From contig CAZKTS010000078.1 of the NCBI GenBank assembly GCA_964555735.1, positions 1 through 36,386 on the forward strand: a DNA stretch of 36,386 bases, given 5' to 3'. The notes below the pieces were generated by a model. That model searched no databases. It saw only the letters and a program-made list of their open reading frames with translations, and was not told the DNA's origin. Positions within the stretch are counted from its first letter, which is position 1; the number at the start of each line of letters is the position of its first letter. The DNA is from CAZKTS01 sp964555735 (lineage in GTDB: Bacteria > Actinomycetota > Acidimicrobiia > IMCC26256 > PALSA-555). Position numbers and translations under genes: made by a program. Shown in pieces: positions 19,606 to 27,123 of this stretch.

Positions 19606-20486
19606 GACGGGGTGACCGCCCGCCGCGCCGTGACCAGCCAGTGTCGTCCGGGCAGCAGGACGCCGTCGGCGTGCTCGTACGGCCGGAGCGCGGCGACGAG
19701 CCGGTCGCGCGCCTCGGCCGTCGCCGCGTCGTCCAGGCGCTCGAGCGCGGCACGGCCCGGGCCGCTTCCGAGGAAGAACGATGCCGCGGTGCGAGCGTCC
19801 TCGCCGAACCAGAGGGACCGGTCGAGCGACTGGAGCGCGATGGCACCGAGCCCCGCCCGGCGGAGCACGCGGATGACCAGCCACGGATCCGCGAGCGAGA
19901 ACATCGCCGACGGCGCGTCGGCGCTCGACGACGGGCGCCCGAGCATCGCGGCCAGCGGCACCTGGTACCACGCGCAGGAGGCTGCGGCGTTCGGGCAGAC
20001 GAACGCAAGGCGGCCTCCGGGTCGGAGCGCGCGTCGGATGTTGGCGAAGGCCGCGACCGGATCCTCGAAGAACATCACGCCGAAGTGGCTGACCGCGACG
20101 TCGAAGGCAGCGGTGGCGAAGGGGTGCACCTGCGCGTCCGCCGCGATGAACCGAGCGTTCGTCACCCGCGCCTCGGCGGCCCGTTGCCGAGCCTGCCCGA
20201 CCATCGTCGACGACAGGTCGACCCCGAGCGCGGCCCCTCGTGGCGCGGCGCTCGCGGCTCGCACGGTGGCGGCACCGTCGCCGCACCCGATGTCGAGGAC
20301 CCGCGAGTCAGCGTCGATCACGGCGGCCTCGAGGAGGGGCTCGACGAGCCCCGCCCGCGGGTCGTCGGCTCGGCGGCGGTGGGCCGCCCAGTGCTCGCCC
20401 TCCGGACCGTTCCACGCCGCAGCCTGGTCGGCGTTCGCGATGGGCCCGAAGAGCGGGGCGGGGGCTGCGGCTCCGGTGTTGGTCAT
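19602..20486 (-). CDS. class I SAM-dependent methyltransferase
   Basis: A 294-residue methyltransferase of the Methyltransf_11/25 kind. SAM motif I is SRVLDIGCGDGAATV; motif II-like LGVDLS follows, then FIAADAQVHPF and FDVAVSHFGVMFFEDP, and the ALRPGGRLAFVCP loop. The N terminus (NADQAAAWNGPEGEHWA) matches ubiquinone/small-molecule methyltransferases. ATG at 20486 sits only 70 bases from the divergent LysR start; an ATG at 20513 would add 9 residues, and neither has a strong ribosome site. It is the first gene of the operon with the reductase and glycosyltransferase. The acceptor is unknown. Confidence 0.9.
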   Translation of the reverse strand: MTNTGAAAPAPLFGPIANADQAAAWNGPEGEHWAAHRRRADDPRAGLVEPLLEAAVIDADSRVLDIGCGDGAATVRAASAAPRGAALGVDLSSTMVGQARQRAAEARVTNARFIAADAQVHPFATAAFDVAVSHFGVMFFEDPVAAFANIRRALRPGGRLAFVCPNAAASCAWYQVPLAAMLGRPSSSADAPSAMFSLADPWLVIRVLRRAGLGAIALQSLDRSLWFGEDARTAASFFLGSGPGRAALERLDDAATAEARDRLVAALRPYEHADGVLLPGRHWLVTARRAVTPS

Positions 20487-20556
20487 GCCTCGAGTGTCGG
20501 ATGGCCGTGGCATGCGCACAACTGCGGGTTCGTTGGTGTTCACATACGCTTGTTGC
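20487..20556. promoter_or_regulatory. divergent promoter region of LysR gene and its target operon
   Basis: Seventy bases separate the methyltransferase start (20486, minus) from the LysR start (20557, plus), the classic layout for a LysR regulator and its target. GCATGC sits at both ends (20510-20515 and 20555-20560) and forms part of an imperfect inverted repeat (GCATGCGCACAA against TTGTTGCATGC). The stretch GTTCGTTGGTGTTCACATAC between them is comparatively AT-rich. I cannot define the exact T-N11-A binding box. Confidence 0.5.
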
Positions 20557-21504
20557 ATGCTTGATTCGTGGACGCTCCGGGTGCTCGTCGAGGTCGCCGA
20601 CCGGGGATCGCTGTCGGCGGCAGGTGAGGCGCTGGCGATGACGCAGCCCGCGGTGTCGCGCCAGATCGCCGGGCTCGAGCGCCAGCTCGGCGTCGCGCTC
20701 TTCCGTCGCGAGCCTCGAGGGGTGACGCCCACGTCGGAAGGTGCCATCGCGGTCGAGCTGGCGAGGGGCGTCGTGACCCGCGCCGAGGCGATGGAGGCGA
20801 CGATGCGGTCGCTCGCCGGGCTCGACGCGGGCCGGCTGCGCATCTGCGCCTTCGCCAGCGTCAACACCTGGTTCGTCCCCAAGGCGATCCGTGCGATGCA
20901 CGCCGATCACCCCGACGTCGTGATCACACTCCTGCAGGTGGATCCCCAGGACGCCGTCGCGGCCGTCAAGACGGGGCACGTGGATCTCGCGCTCGTCACC
21001 GCCTGGCAGCTCTACGACGACCCTGCCGTCGCGCGCGAGGACCCCGATGCGGCGCGCCGCGCGGATCTCGACGACGTCGACCTGCTCCCGCTCGCCGACG
21101 AGGACATGGTGGTCGCGTTCGCGGCGTCCGACCCGCTCGCTCGTGCGGCGAAGGTGCCGCTCGCCGATCTTCGGGAGGCGACGTGGGTCGAAGGCGCGTA
21201 CCCGGACTGTCTGGGCCCCATCCCGCGGTTGGCCGAGGCGCTCGGCGCGGCACCGCGCATCGGTTTCACGTGCCACGACTGGAACGGCAAGCAGGCACTC
21301 GTCGCCGGCGGTGAGGGGATCATGCTCGTGCCGAGCTTGGCCCGCCGCGCCCTGCGCACCGATCTGGAGCTGCGGCCGACTCGCCCCGCGCTTCCGACGC
21401 GGCGCCTGTACGCCGCCGTGTCGCGCCCGCCGTACCGGTCGGCCGCAACGGAGGAGATGCTCACGGTCCTGAGCCGCCTGGCCCAGGCGTCGTCCTCCGT
21501 TTGA
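20557..21504 (+). CDS. LysR-family transcriptional regulator
   Basis: A 315-residue regulator. Residues 1-60 are the winged helix-turn-helix (LRVLVEVADRGSLSAAGEALAMTQPAVSRQIAGLERQLGVALFRR), followed by the linker helix and a periplasmic-binding-like effector domain from about residue 90 (GRLRICAFASVNTWFVPKAI). The effector domain ends with a normal dimer-interface region (VAGGEGIMLVPSLA). ATG at 20557 gives the family-standard N terminus. It is divergent from, and probably regulates, the methyltransferase/reductase/glycosyltransferase operon. The effector is not known. Confidence 0.93.
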   Translation: MLDSWTLRVLVEVADRGSLSAAGEALAMTQPAVSRQIAGLERQLGVALFRREPRGVTPTSEGAIAVELARGVVTRAEAMEATMRSLAGLDAGRLRICAFASVNTWFVPKAIRAMHADHPDVVITLLQVDPQDAVAAVKTGHVDLALVTAWQLYDDPAVAREDPDAARRADLDDVDLLPLADEDMVVAFAASDPLARAAKVPLADLREATWVEGAYPDCLGPIPRLAEALGAAPRIGFTCHDWNGKQALVAGGEGIMLVPSLARRALRTDLELRPTRPALPTRRLYAAVSRPPYRSAATEEMLTVLSRLAQASSSV

Positions 21505-21530
21505 GCCGCCGGGTGGTGGGGTAGCGAGAC

Positions 21531-21547
21531 CTGTGACGAAGTCACAG
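21531..21547. promoter_or_regulatory. perfect dyad before the DUF3224-MarR operon
   Basis: CTGTGAC-GAA-GTCACAG is a perfect 7-base inverted repeat with a 3-base centre, ending 13 bases before the DUF3224 start and next to its GGAGG ribosome site. It resembles a CRP half-site pair (TGTGA, TCACA), but the spacing is 5 rather than 6. It could be the operator of the MarR regulator encoded in the same operon, or a hairpin that masks the ribosome site. Confidence 0.6.
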
Positions 21548-21560
21548 ATCGGAGGACCCC

Positions 21561-21959
21561 ATGATCGAGCGCGACCTGAGCCTGAAGATCGAGTCCTGGG
21601 ACGAGCAGCCCTACCGAGAGCTCGACGACGGCCGGAAGTTCACGAAGGCCGACGTCGTCCTGGGCGGCGACGGCGACGTCGAGTCGGTGACCTTCGAAGC
21701 GGTGATGTTCTACGCCGCCGATGGCACCAGCACCTACCTCTCGTTGATGGAGATCACGGGTGTGATCGAGGGGCGATCGGGCAGCTTCGTTTTGGAAGGC
21801 CGAGGCACCTACGACGGCACCACCGCTCGAAGCGCGTACACGGTGATCCCCGGCTCCGGTGGTGGTGAGCTCGCCGGCATCACCGGCACGGCGGAGAGTG
21901 CTTCCACGCATGACAGCTACCCCAACATGCCGCTGCTGCTCCGTTGTGAACTCTCCTGA
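21561..21959 (+). CDS. DUF3224-family protein
   Basis: A 132-residue soluble protein matching DUF3224: it opens KIESWDEQPYRELDDGRKFTKADV, continues with YLSLMEITGVIEGRSGSFVLEGRGTYD and ends with GSGGGELAGITGTAE. The family folds as an allene-oxide-cyclase-like beta barrel and has no settled function. ATG at 21561 has GGAGG well placed. The next gene, a MarR regulator, begins 14 bases before this stop, so the two are co-expressed. The upstream dyad at 21531 suggests control by that regulator. Confidence 0.9.
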   Translation: MIERDLSLKIESWDEQPYRELDDGRKFTKADVVLGGDGDVESVTFEAVMFYAADGTSTYLSLMEITGVIEGRSGSFVLEGRGTYDGTTARSAYTVIPGSGGGELAGITGTAESASTHDSYPNMPLLLRCELS

Positions 21960-22488
21960 CGTCGCGACGGCCAACCTGCTCGGAGCGGTCGCGCTCGCGT
22001 TGACCGACCGCACGGCCGGGGCGGTCGCCGTCGCGGGCGGCGGCACGGCGCTGTCGCCGTCGGCCGCCGCCGCGCTGAGCTCGTTGCAGCAGTTCCTCGA
22101 TCGGCCCACGCTCGACCGGCTGCACGCCGTCCTCGGCGTGTCGCCGTCGGGGGCGGTGCGTCTCGTCGACCGGCTCGCTGCGAACGACCTGGTGGCGCGT
22201 GGTCCCGGTGCCGACCGCCGCACCCGCTCCGTACGACTGACGCGCAAGGGTCGGGCCGCGGCCGAGCGCGTCGCGGCGGCGCGAGCGGCGGTGCTCGAGG
22301 ATGCGATCGCCGACCTCTCGGTGGACGAGCGTCGGACGCTGCACGAGCTGCTCGGCCGCATCGCCGAGCGCGTCGTGGGCACGAAGCAGGGCGGCGCATG
22401 GATCTGCCGCCTGTGCGATCTCGACGCGTGCGGACGCTCGGAAGGACGTTGCCCCGTCGCCGACGCGGCGGCCGCCCGCAGCGGGTAG
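21946..22488 (+). CDS. MarR-family regulator with four-cysteine C-terminal tail
   Basis: A 180-residue MarR-type winged-helix protein. The recognition region is LDRLHAVLGVSPSGAVRLVDRLAANDLVAR followed by the wing GPGADRRTRSVRLTRKGRAA. The C terminus carries an extra knuckle, C-x2-C-x4-C-x6-C (Cys154, Cys157, Cys162, Cys169, in WICRLCDLDACGRSEGRCPV). This could bind zinc or an iron-sulfur cluster, or act as a thiol switch. GTG at 21946 overlaps the DUF3224 gene by 14 bases. The likely target is its own operon, through the dyad at 21531. It converges on the dioxygenase gene. Confidence 0.88.
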   Translation: MNSPDVATANLLGAVALALTDRTAGAVAVAGGGTALSPSAAAALSSLQQFLDRPTLDRLHAVLGVSPSGAVRLVDRLAANDLVARGPGADRRTRSVRLTRKGRAAAERVAAARAAVLEDAIADLSVDERRTLHELLGRIAERVVGTKQGGAWICRLCDLDACGRSEGRCPVADAAAARSG

Positions 22489-22587
22489 CACGCCGGCCGG
22501 GTGTTCGCGGATCTGGTGGACCTCGACCGAGGCCCGACCCTCTCGTGAACCACCGCCCGGAGCGCCGGCGCCGCCGCCGACGTCCGG

Positions 22588-23415
22588 TCACGAGCGCGGC
22601 CAGACCTCGGGGCAGGCGGGCGGGCCGACCGGGGCTCCGTCGACGACCGCGTCGAGCTCCGGGCGGGCGACCAGCCCCGGTCGGCGCAGGAACCGCGCGT
22701 CGTCGCCGCAATAGCGCACCGAGACCGCTCGCCGCCGCCGCGTCGAGCGGTTCGACGGCGCGCCGTGCAGGGTGCGCGCGTGGTGCACCGTGATGTCGCC
22801 CGGCTCGACGTCGAACGTGACGACCCGCGCGGCGAGCTCCGGGGTGCCGAGCACATCCGGCACGACCGGCCCCTCGGTGCCGTCGATCGGCTCGTCGGTC
22901 ACGAACAGGTTCGGGCGGAACGCCTCTCCCGCGGTGTGCGAGCCGCGTACCCAGCGCAGCATCCCGCTCTCCGGGGTCGCGGCGTCGAGCGGCACCCAGA
23001 CGGTGCAGATCTGCTCACCGTTGCAGTGGAAGTAGCCCGCGTCCGCGTGGAACCGGGTCTCGTACGGCGTCCCCGGCTCTTTGACCAGGACGCTGTCCTC
23101 CCAGAGCGACACGCGCTCGCTGCGGAGGATCGCGGCGACGATCGGGGCGAGGGGAGACCGGAGCGCGAAGGCCTCGAACGTCGCGTCGTGGCGCCAGTGG
23201 TCGACGCCGGCGTTGAACTGCGGGCCGCCGGGCGCGCCGCCGGCGATCATGCCGAGATCGGGTGCCTCGCCGCTCGTGATCGTGCGGTCCACCGGATCGG
23301 CCAGTGCTTCGAGCCAGACCGTGGGGAGGATCCCCCGCAGCACGACCACGCCGTCGGCCCAGAACTGCTCGATCTCGGTGCGGTCGACCGGCCGCAAGGG
23401 CTCGAGGGGCAGCAC
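22588..23415 (-). CDS. phytanoyl-CoA dioxygenase (PhyH)-family Fe(II)/2-oxoglutarate oxygenase
   Basis: A 275-residue non-haem iron oxygenase that hydroxylates an unactivated carbon using 2-oxoglutarate and O2. The iron-binding facial triad is visible: His123 and Asp125 in RFHADAGYF, and the distal His217 in ARTLHGAPSNRS, with a following Arg cluster (RRRRAVSVRY) that holds 2-oxoglutarate. The ESGMLRWVRGSH segment is also typical. GTG at 23415 is the start. It diverges from the MaoC-subunit genes across about 95 bases, so it may belong to the same catabolic unit, for example alpha-oxidation or hydroxylation of a branched acyl substrate. The substrate is not deducible. Confidence 0.9.
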   Translation of the reverse strand: MLPLEPLRPVDRTEIEQFWADGVVVLRGILPTVWLEALADPVDRTITSGEAPDLGMIAGGAPGGPQFNAGVDHWRHDATFEAFALRSPLAPIVAAILRSERVSLWEDSVLVKEPGTPYETRFHADAGYFHCNGEQICTVWVPLDAATPESGMLRWVRGSHTAGEAFRPNLFVTDEPIDGTEGPVVPDVLGTPELAARVVTFDVEPGDITVHHARTLHGAPSNRSTRRRRAVSVRYCGDDARFLRRPGLVARPELDAVVDGAPVGPPACPEVWPRS

Positions 23416-23492
23416 GGCCGCCCACCGTAGGGGCTCGCCGCGAGTCGGGCGGCTGAACCCGAGGGGGCGAGCCCGGTAGGTTGCCGCGTCGC

Positions 23493-23501
23493 AGGAGGTG
23501 A
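23493..23501 (+). promoter_or_regulatory. near-consensus ribosome-binding site
   Basis: AGGAGGTGA is a full match to the anti-Shine-Dalgarno complement, ending 9 bases before the ATG at 23511. It is the strongest ribosome site I noticed in the window and suggests high translation of the MaoC operon. Confidence 0.8.
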
Positions 23502-23510
23502 GGCCGGCAC

Positions 23511-24068
23511 ATGGGAACGACGACGGAGACCGAGAACCTGGACGAGCGGCTCCAGGCGCTCGTCGGCAAGCCGCTCGGCGATCGCGGCCCGGTGCTCGCG
23601 CCGGACCCCGTGAACCAGCCGATGATCCGGCACTGGGCCGCGGCGTTCGAGGACGAGAACCCGGTGTACACCGACCCGGAGGCGGCGACAGCGTCGCGCT
23701 TCGGCGCGATCGTCGCCCCCCCGTTCATGCTCCAGACGTGGACGATGGCGACGCCGCGCATCACCGGCATCGCGGAGCGCGGGGGCGCACCCACCGAGGT
23801 GGGCACGACCGGGGTGATCAGCCTGCTCGACGACGCCGGCTACGTGGCCACGCTGGCGTCCAACTCCGAGTTCGAGATCGAGCGCTACCTGCGGCTCGGT
23901 GACGAGCTGCGCGCCACGACCGTGCTGGAGTCGGTGTCGAACGAGAAGCAGACCCGCATCGGCCGGGGCTACTTCGTCACCTGGGTGACCACCTACACCG
24001 ACCAGACCGACGACGTCGTCGGCCGCCAGCGCTTCCGCATCTTCAAGTTCCGTCCGGGGACCGCGTGA
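23511..24068 (+). CDS. MaoC-like hydratase subunit (FAS1_DH/ChsH2-type, N-terminal)
   Basis: A 185-residue hot-dog-fold protein with the signature AAAFEDENPVYTDPEAATASRFGAIVAPPFML. In active R-hydratases the motif is D-x-N-P-(LIV)-H; here the histidine is Tyr (DENPVY), as in the structural subunits of split MaoC enzymes such as ChsH2. It is probably the non-catalytic partner of the next gene product, the pair forming a heteromeric enoyl-CoA hydratase. ATG at 23511 has an ideal ribosome site. The stop overlaps the next start by one base. The substrate, perhaps an enoyl-CoA from steroid or branched-chain breakdown, is inference. Confidence 0.85.
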   Translation: MGTTTETENLDERLQALVGKPLGDRGPVLAPDPVNQPMIRHWAAAFEDENPVYTDPEAATASRFGAIVAPPFMLQTWTMATPRITGIAERGGAPTEVGTTGVISLLDDAGYVATLASNSEFEIERYLRLGDELRATTVLESVSNEKQTRIGRGYFVTWVTTYTDQTDDVVGRQRFRIFKFRPGTA

Positions 24069-24502
24069 TGCCCGGGCCCAGGACGTCCCTCGACTGGCGC
24101 GCCATCAAGGTGGGAGACGCGCTGCCCGCGATGGTGATCGACCTCACGCCGACGCGGGTCGTCGCCGGTGCCATCGCGACGCGCGACTTCATGCCCGTGC
24201 ACCACGACCGCGACTTCGCGGTCAGTCACGGCGCCACCGACATCTTCATGAACATCCTCTCCGACACCGGCTACTGCAGCCGGTTCCTCACCGACTGGGC
24301 CGGGCCCGACGCGATGGTGCAAGCACTCGCGATCAAGCTCGGCGTGCCGGCGACAGCCGGGTGCACCCTGACCTACACCGGGTCGGTCACGGCGACGAGG
24401 CAGGACGGTGACGACGGCATCGTCGACGTCGAGTTCACGGCTCAGAACGAGCTCGGCGAGCACGTGCGCGGCACGGCGCGCCTCAGTCTGCCGGTGACCT
24501 GA
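24068..24502 (+). CDS. MaoC-like enoyl-CoA hydratase, catalytic subunit
   Basis: A 144-residue hot-dog-fold hydratase. The motif ATRDFMPVHHDRDFAVSHGATDIFMN matches D-x-N-P-(LIV)-H with Met in place of Asn; the Asp and His dyad for water addition is kept. GYCSRFLTDWAGPDAMVQ and VGVPATAG-like regions follow. The start is ATG 24068, which overlaps the upstream stop by one base (TGATG); a GTG at 24065 is possible. It should assemble with the upstream subunit and act on an acyl-CoA. The flavoprotein gene begins 14 bases downstream. Confidence 0.85.
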   Translation: MPGPRTSLDWRAIKVGDALPAMVIDLTPTRVVAGAIATRDFMPVHHDRDFAVSHGATDIFMNILSDTGYCSRFLTDWAGPDAMVQALAIKLGVPATAGCTLTYTGSVTATRQDGDDGIVDVEFTAQNELGEHVRGTARLSLPVT

Positions 24503-24516
24503 ACGACGGAGGGGCC

Positions 24517-25944
24517 ATGGCGACCCGGACGCTGGAGACCGACTACCTCGTCGTCGGTGCCGGCGCGATGGGCATGGCGTTCACCGACGCGCTCGTCGAC
24601 CACGCGGACGTGCACGTCACGCTGGTCGACCGTCGTCACGCAGCGGGCGGGCATTGGCACGATGCGTATCCGTTCGTCCAGCTCCACCAGGCGTCGCTGT
24701 TCTACGGCGTTGCGTCGACCGTGCTCGGGACCGGCGCGGTGCAGACGACCGGCCCGGAGGCCGGGCTCCAGGAGCGGGCGCGCCAGCCCGAGATCCTCGC
24801 GTACTACGACGACATCCTGCGCCGGCGCTTCATCGCCACGGGTCGCGTCACGTTCCTCGGCGGTTCCGAGTACGTCACCGACGGCGCCACGCATCGCGTC
24901 GTCTCCGGTGTGTCGGGGGAGACGGTGCAGGTCGACGTGCGGCGACGGGTCGTGGACGCGACCTACCTGGCGCCGACGGTTCCGGCGACGTCGCCGCCAC
25001 CCTTCGGCGTGGCCGAAGGGGCGCGGGTCGTCGCGATCAACGAGCTCGCGCGGCTGACCGACAGCCCGCGCCGGTTCGTGTTCGTGGGGTCGGGCAAGAC
25101 CGCGACCGATGGGATCGTGTGGCTGCTCACCAACGGCGTCGCGCCGGACCGCATCACGTGGATACGCCCGCGTGACCCCTGGATGCTCGACCGAGCCCGG
25201 GTGCAGCCCGACCCGGCGGTGGCGCTCGAGCTCGTCGCCGACACCATGGCCGCGGCGGCCGATGCGGAGTCGCTCGACGATCTGTTCCTGCGCCTCGAGG
25301 CCGCCGGCGTGATGCTGCGGATCGACGACGCCGTGCGGCCGACGATGGCCAAGACCCCGACGCTCGGTCGGTGGGAGCTGGACCTGCTCCGAACGATCGA
25401 GCGCGTCGTGCGGCTCGGACACGTCCACCACGTCACCGCCGACGAGATCGTGCTCGACCTCGGATCGGTCGCACTCGAGCCGGACTCCCTCGTCGTGCAC
25501 TGCGCGGCGTCGGGGCTGCGCTACCCGCCGCTCGTGCCGCTCTGGCAGCCGGACGCGGTGCGGCTCCAGACCGTGCGCGTCGGCTTTCCGTGCTTCTGCG
25601 CCGCCCTGATCGGCTATGTCGAGGCGACTCGAGACGACGATCGCGAGCGCAACCGGCTCTGTCCGCCGAACACGCTGCCGGACTCGCTCGCCACCTGGGC
25701 GCAGATGCAGGTGCGCGGTACCCGTGCCGCGCGCACGTACGGCGCCGAAGCCGACATCGCGTCCTGGGCCAACGCATGCGCGCTCAACCCGGCGCGCATC
25801 GCGCCCGACGAGCACCAACAGCCGGCCGTGCAGGCCGCGGCCGCGCGTGTGGCCGAGGTCGGTGAGCGCGGGCTCGCGCGCCTCGCCGAGCTCGCACCGG
25901 AACCGCCGCCCGGGGCGCCGACCGAGGCGGTGCGTGGTCCGTAG
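24517..25944 (+). CDS. FAD/NAD(P)-binding oxidoreductase (flavoprotein), copy 1
   Basis: A 475-residue two-Rossmann protein. The N-terminal FAD site is LVVGAGAMGMAFTDAL, and a second nucleotide site is FVGSGKTATDG near residue 190. Early residues RRHAAGGHWHDAYPFVQLHQ are strongly conserved with the second copy at 34422-35849, which has the same length. The classical flavin-monooxygenase FxGxxxH motif is not present, so it is better called an FMO-like or pyridine-nucleotide oxidoreductase. ATG at 24517 has GGAGGGG upstream. It sits in an operon after the MaoC subunits and overlaps the PrmC-related methyltransferase gene by 11 bases. The substrate is unknown. Confidence 0.88.
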   Translation: MATRTLETDYLVVGAGAMGMAFTDALVDHADVHVTLVDRRHAAGGHWHDAYPFVQLHQASLFYGVASTVLGTGAVQTTGPEAGLQERARQPEILAYYDDILRRRFIATGRVTFLGGSEYVTDGATHRVVSGVSGETVQVDVRRRVVDATYLAPTVPATSPPPFGVAEGARVVAINELARLTDSPRRFVFVGSGKTATDGIVWLLTNGVAPDRITWIRPRDPWMLDRARVQPDPAVALELVADTMAAAADAESLDDLFLRLEAAGVMLRIDDAVRPTMAKTPTLGRWELDLLRTIERVVRLGHVHHVTADEIVLDLGSVALEPDSLVVHCAASGLRYPPLVPLWQPDAVRLQTVRVGFPCFCAALIGYVEATRDDDRERNRLCPPNTLPDSLATWAQMQVRGTRAARTYGAEADIASWANACALNPARIAPDEHQQPAVQAAAARVAEVGERGLARLAELAPEPPPGAPTEAVRGP

Positions 25945-26695
25945 CGGCCCCGCTGCGACGGTCACCGCGCGGCTGCTCGCGGCTGGGTGCGTCGCCGCGG
26001 GCGAGGAGTCGGTGATCCTCCTCACCGCGGCGCCGGATCCGGCGACGCTCGAAGCCTGGGTTCGGCGGCGGGAGCGGGGCGAACCACTCGCCTGGATCAC
26101 CGGGAGCACGACCTTCGGTGGCCGCGCCGTGCGCGTCACTCCCGGGGTCTACGTGCCGCGTCCCCAGTCGGAGGAGCTCGCCCGGCGCGCGGCAGACCTC
26201 CTCCCGGTCGAGGGTGTCGCCGCCGACCTGTGCACCGGCAGCGGCGCGATCGCTGCGCACCTCGCGGCCGTGCGTCCGCGAGCGACGATCGTGGCCGTCG
26301 ACATCGACTGCACTGCGGTGCGGGCGGCCCGGAGCAACGGCGTCGCGGTCGTGCTCGGCGATCTCGGCGCGCCGCTGCGGGGCGGCTCGCTCGACGTGGT
26401 CACCGTCGTCGCGCCCTACGTGCCCACGACCGCGCTGGGGCTCTTGCCCGCCGACGTCCGCCGGTACGAGCCGCGGCACGCGCTCGACGGCGGCCCCGAC
26501 GGCCTCCGCGTCCTGCGTCGCGCCGTCGCCGACGGCGCCCGGATCCTGCGGCCCGGGGGATGGTTCCTCTGCGAGCTCGGAGCCGGCCAGGACGCGCGGG
26601 TCGAGGCGCTGCTCGACCAGGTGGGCTTCGCACCGCCGACCGCGTGGTCGGACGAAGAGGGTGATCTCCGCGGCCTGGTCGCGCGGCGCCGCTGA
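25934..26695 (+). CDS. PrmC/HemK-related methyltransferase with altered active-site motif
   Basis: A 253-residue SAM-dependent methyltransferase of the PrmC-related group (like TIGR03704). It has PLAWITGSTTFGGRAV and YVPRPQSEELARRA before the SAM domain, motif I ADLCTGSGAIAAHLA, VAVDIDCTAVRAAR and HALDGGPDGLRVLRR. True glutamine methyltransferases use NPPY; here the sequence is VAPYVPT, so the asparagine is lost and peptide-release-factor methylation is unlikely. The short N-terminal helical region is also reduced. GTG at 25934 overlaps the flavoprotein stop by 11 bases, which decides the start. Substrate unknown; the link to the flavoprotein is contextual. Confidence 0.83.
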   Translation: MVRSGPAATVTARLLAAGCVAAGEESVILLTAAPDPATLEAWVRRRERGEPLAWITGSTTFGGRAVRVTPGVYVPRPQSEELARRAADLLPVEGVAADLCTGSGAIAAHLAAVRPRATIVAVDIDCTAVRAARSNGVAVVLGDLGAPLRGGSLDVVTVVAPYVPTTALGLLPADVRRYEPRHALDGGPDGLRVLRRAVADGARILRPGGWFLCELGAGQDARVEALLDQVGFAPPTAWSDEEGDLRGLVARRR

Positions 26696-26716
26696 TCCGA
26701 ACCGCTGACCGGGCCG

Positions 26717-26983
26717 CTACGACGTGCCCCGCTGCAGCTCGCGATCGACGTCGGCCTCGGTCACGGGGCGCCGGAAGTAGACGTCCCAGATGTTCAGCAC
26801 CAGCCCCACGCCCCAGGCGAGCATCACCCACGCGGGCCAGAAGTAGCCGCCTCCGGAGATCGCCCACACGCCGATCAGCATGAGGTTGACGACCACGTAG
26901 ACGACGATGTGGGCCCCCAGGTCGCGCCGCTTCTGCACGCGCTGGCGGGCCTGCTCCCGAAGGTCTCCTGCTTCGTCTGCCAC
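26717..26983 (-). CDS. 2TM-domain membrane protein
   Basis: An 88-residue protein with a basic coiled N-terminal helix (LREQARQRVQKRRDLGAH) and two membrane helices (IVVYVVVNLMLIGVWAIS, WVMLAWGVGLVLNIWDVYF), matching the 2TM family often found next to signalling proteins. GTG at 26983 has GAGGGAG upstream; the longer frame would add an Arg-rich region that does not look conserved. It diverges from the operon starting at 27124 across 140 bases, where I see no clear operator. Function unknown. Confidence 0.82.
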   Translation of the reverse strand: MADEAGDLREQARQRVQKRRDLGAHIVVYVVVNLMLIGVWAISGGGYFWPAWVMLAWGVGLVLNIWDVYFRRPVTEADVDRELQRGTS

Positions 26984-27123
26984 GACACGCTCCCTCGTCC
27001 GCCGCGTTCGACGATGGGGACGGTACGGAGGCACCACGATCGCAGGTAGGGCCGAACGTCCCTTCTGCGACCGGTGCTCCCCGGTGTCAGCGCCGTGTCA
27101 GCGATGCCGCGGACGATCCCTCG

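Noticed and set aside
18574..20286. 570-residue minus-strand frame including the saccharopine-dehydrogenase-like protein
   Set aside because: The first 227 codons overlap the methyltransferase in another frame and are Arg/Ala-rich nonsense. The GTG at 19605 with a 4-base overlap is the better start.
21532..21546. TGTGA/TCACA as a canonical CRP site
   Set aside because: The half-sites are 5 rather than 6 bases apart, and the repeat is better explained as an operator or hairpin of the local operon.
24517..25944. Baeyer-Villiger or classical flavin monooxygenase assignment
   Set aside because: The FxGxxxH fingerprint expected for those enzymes is absent, although both nucleotide-binding sites are present.
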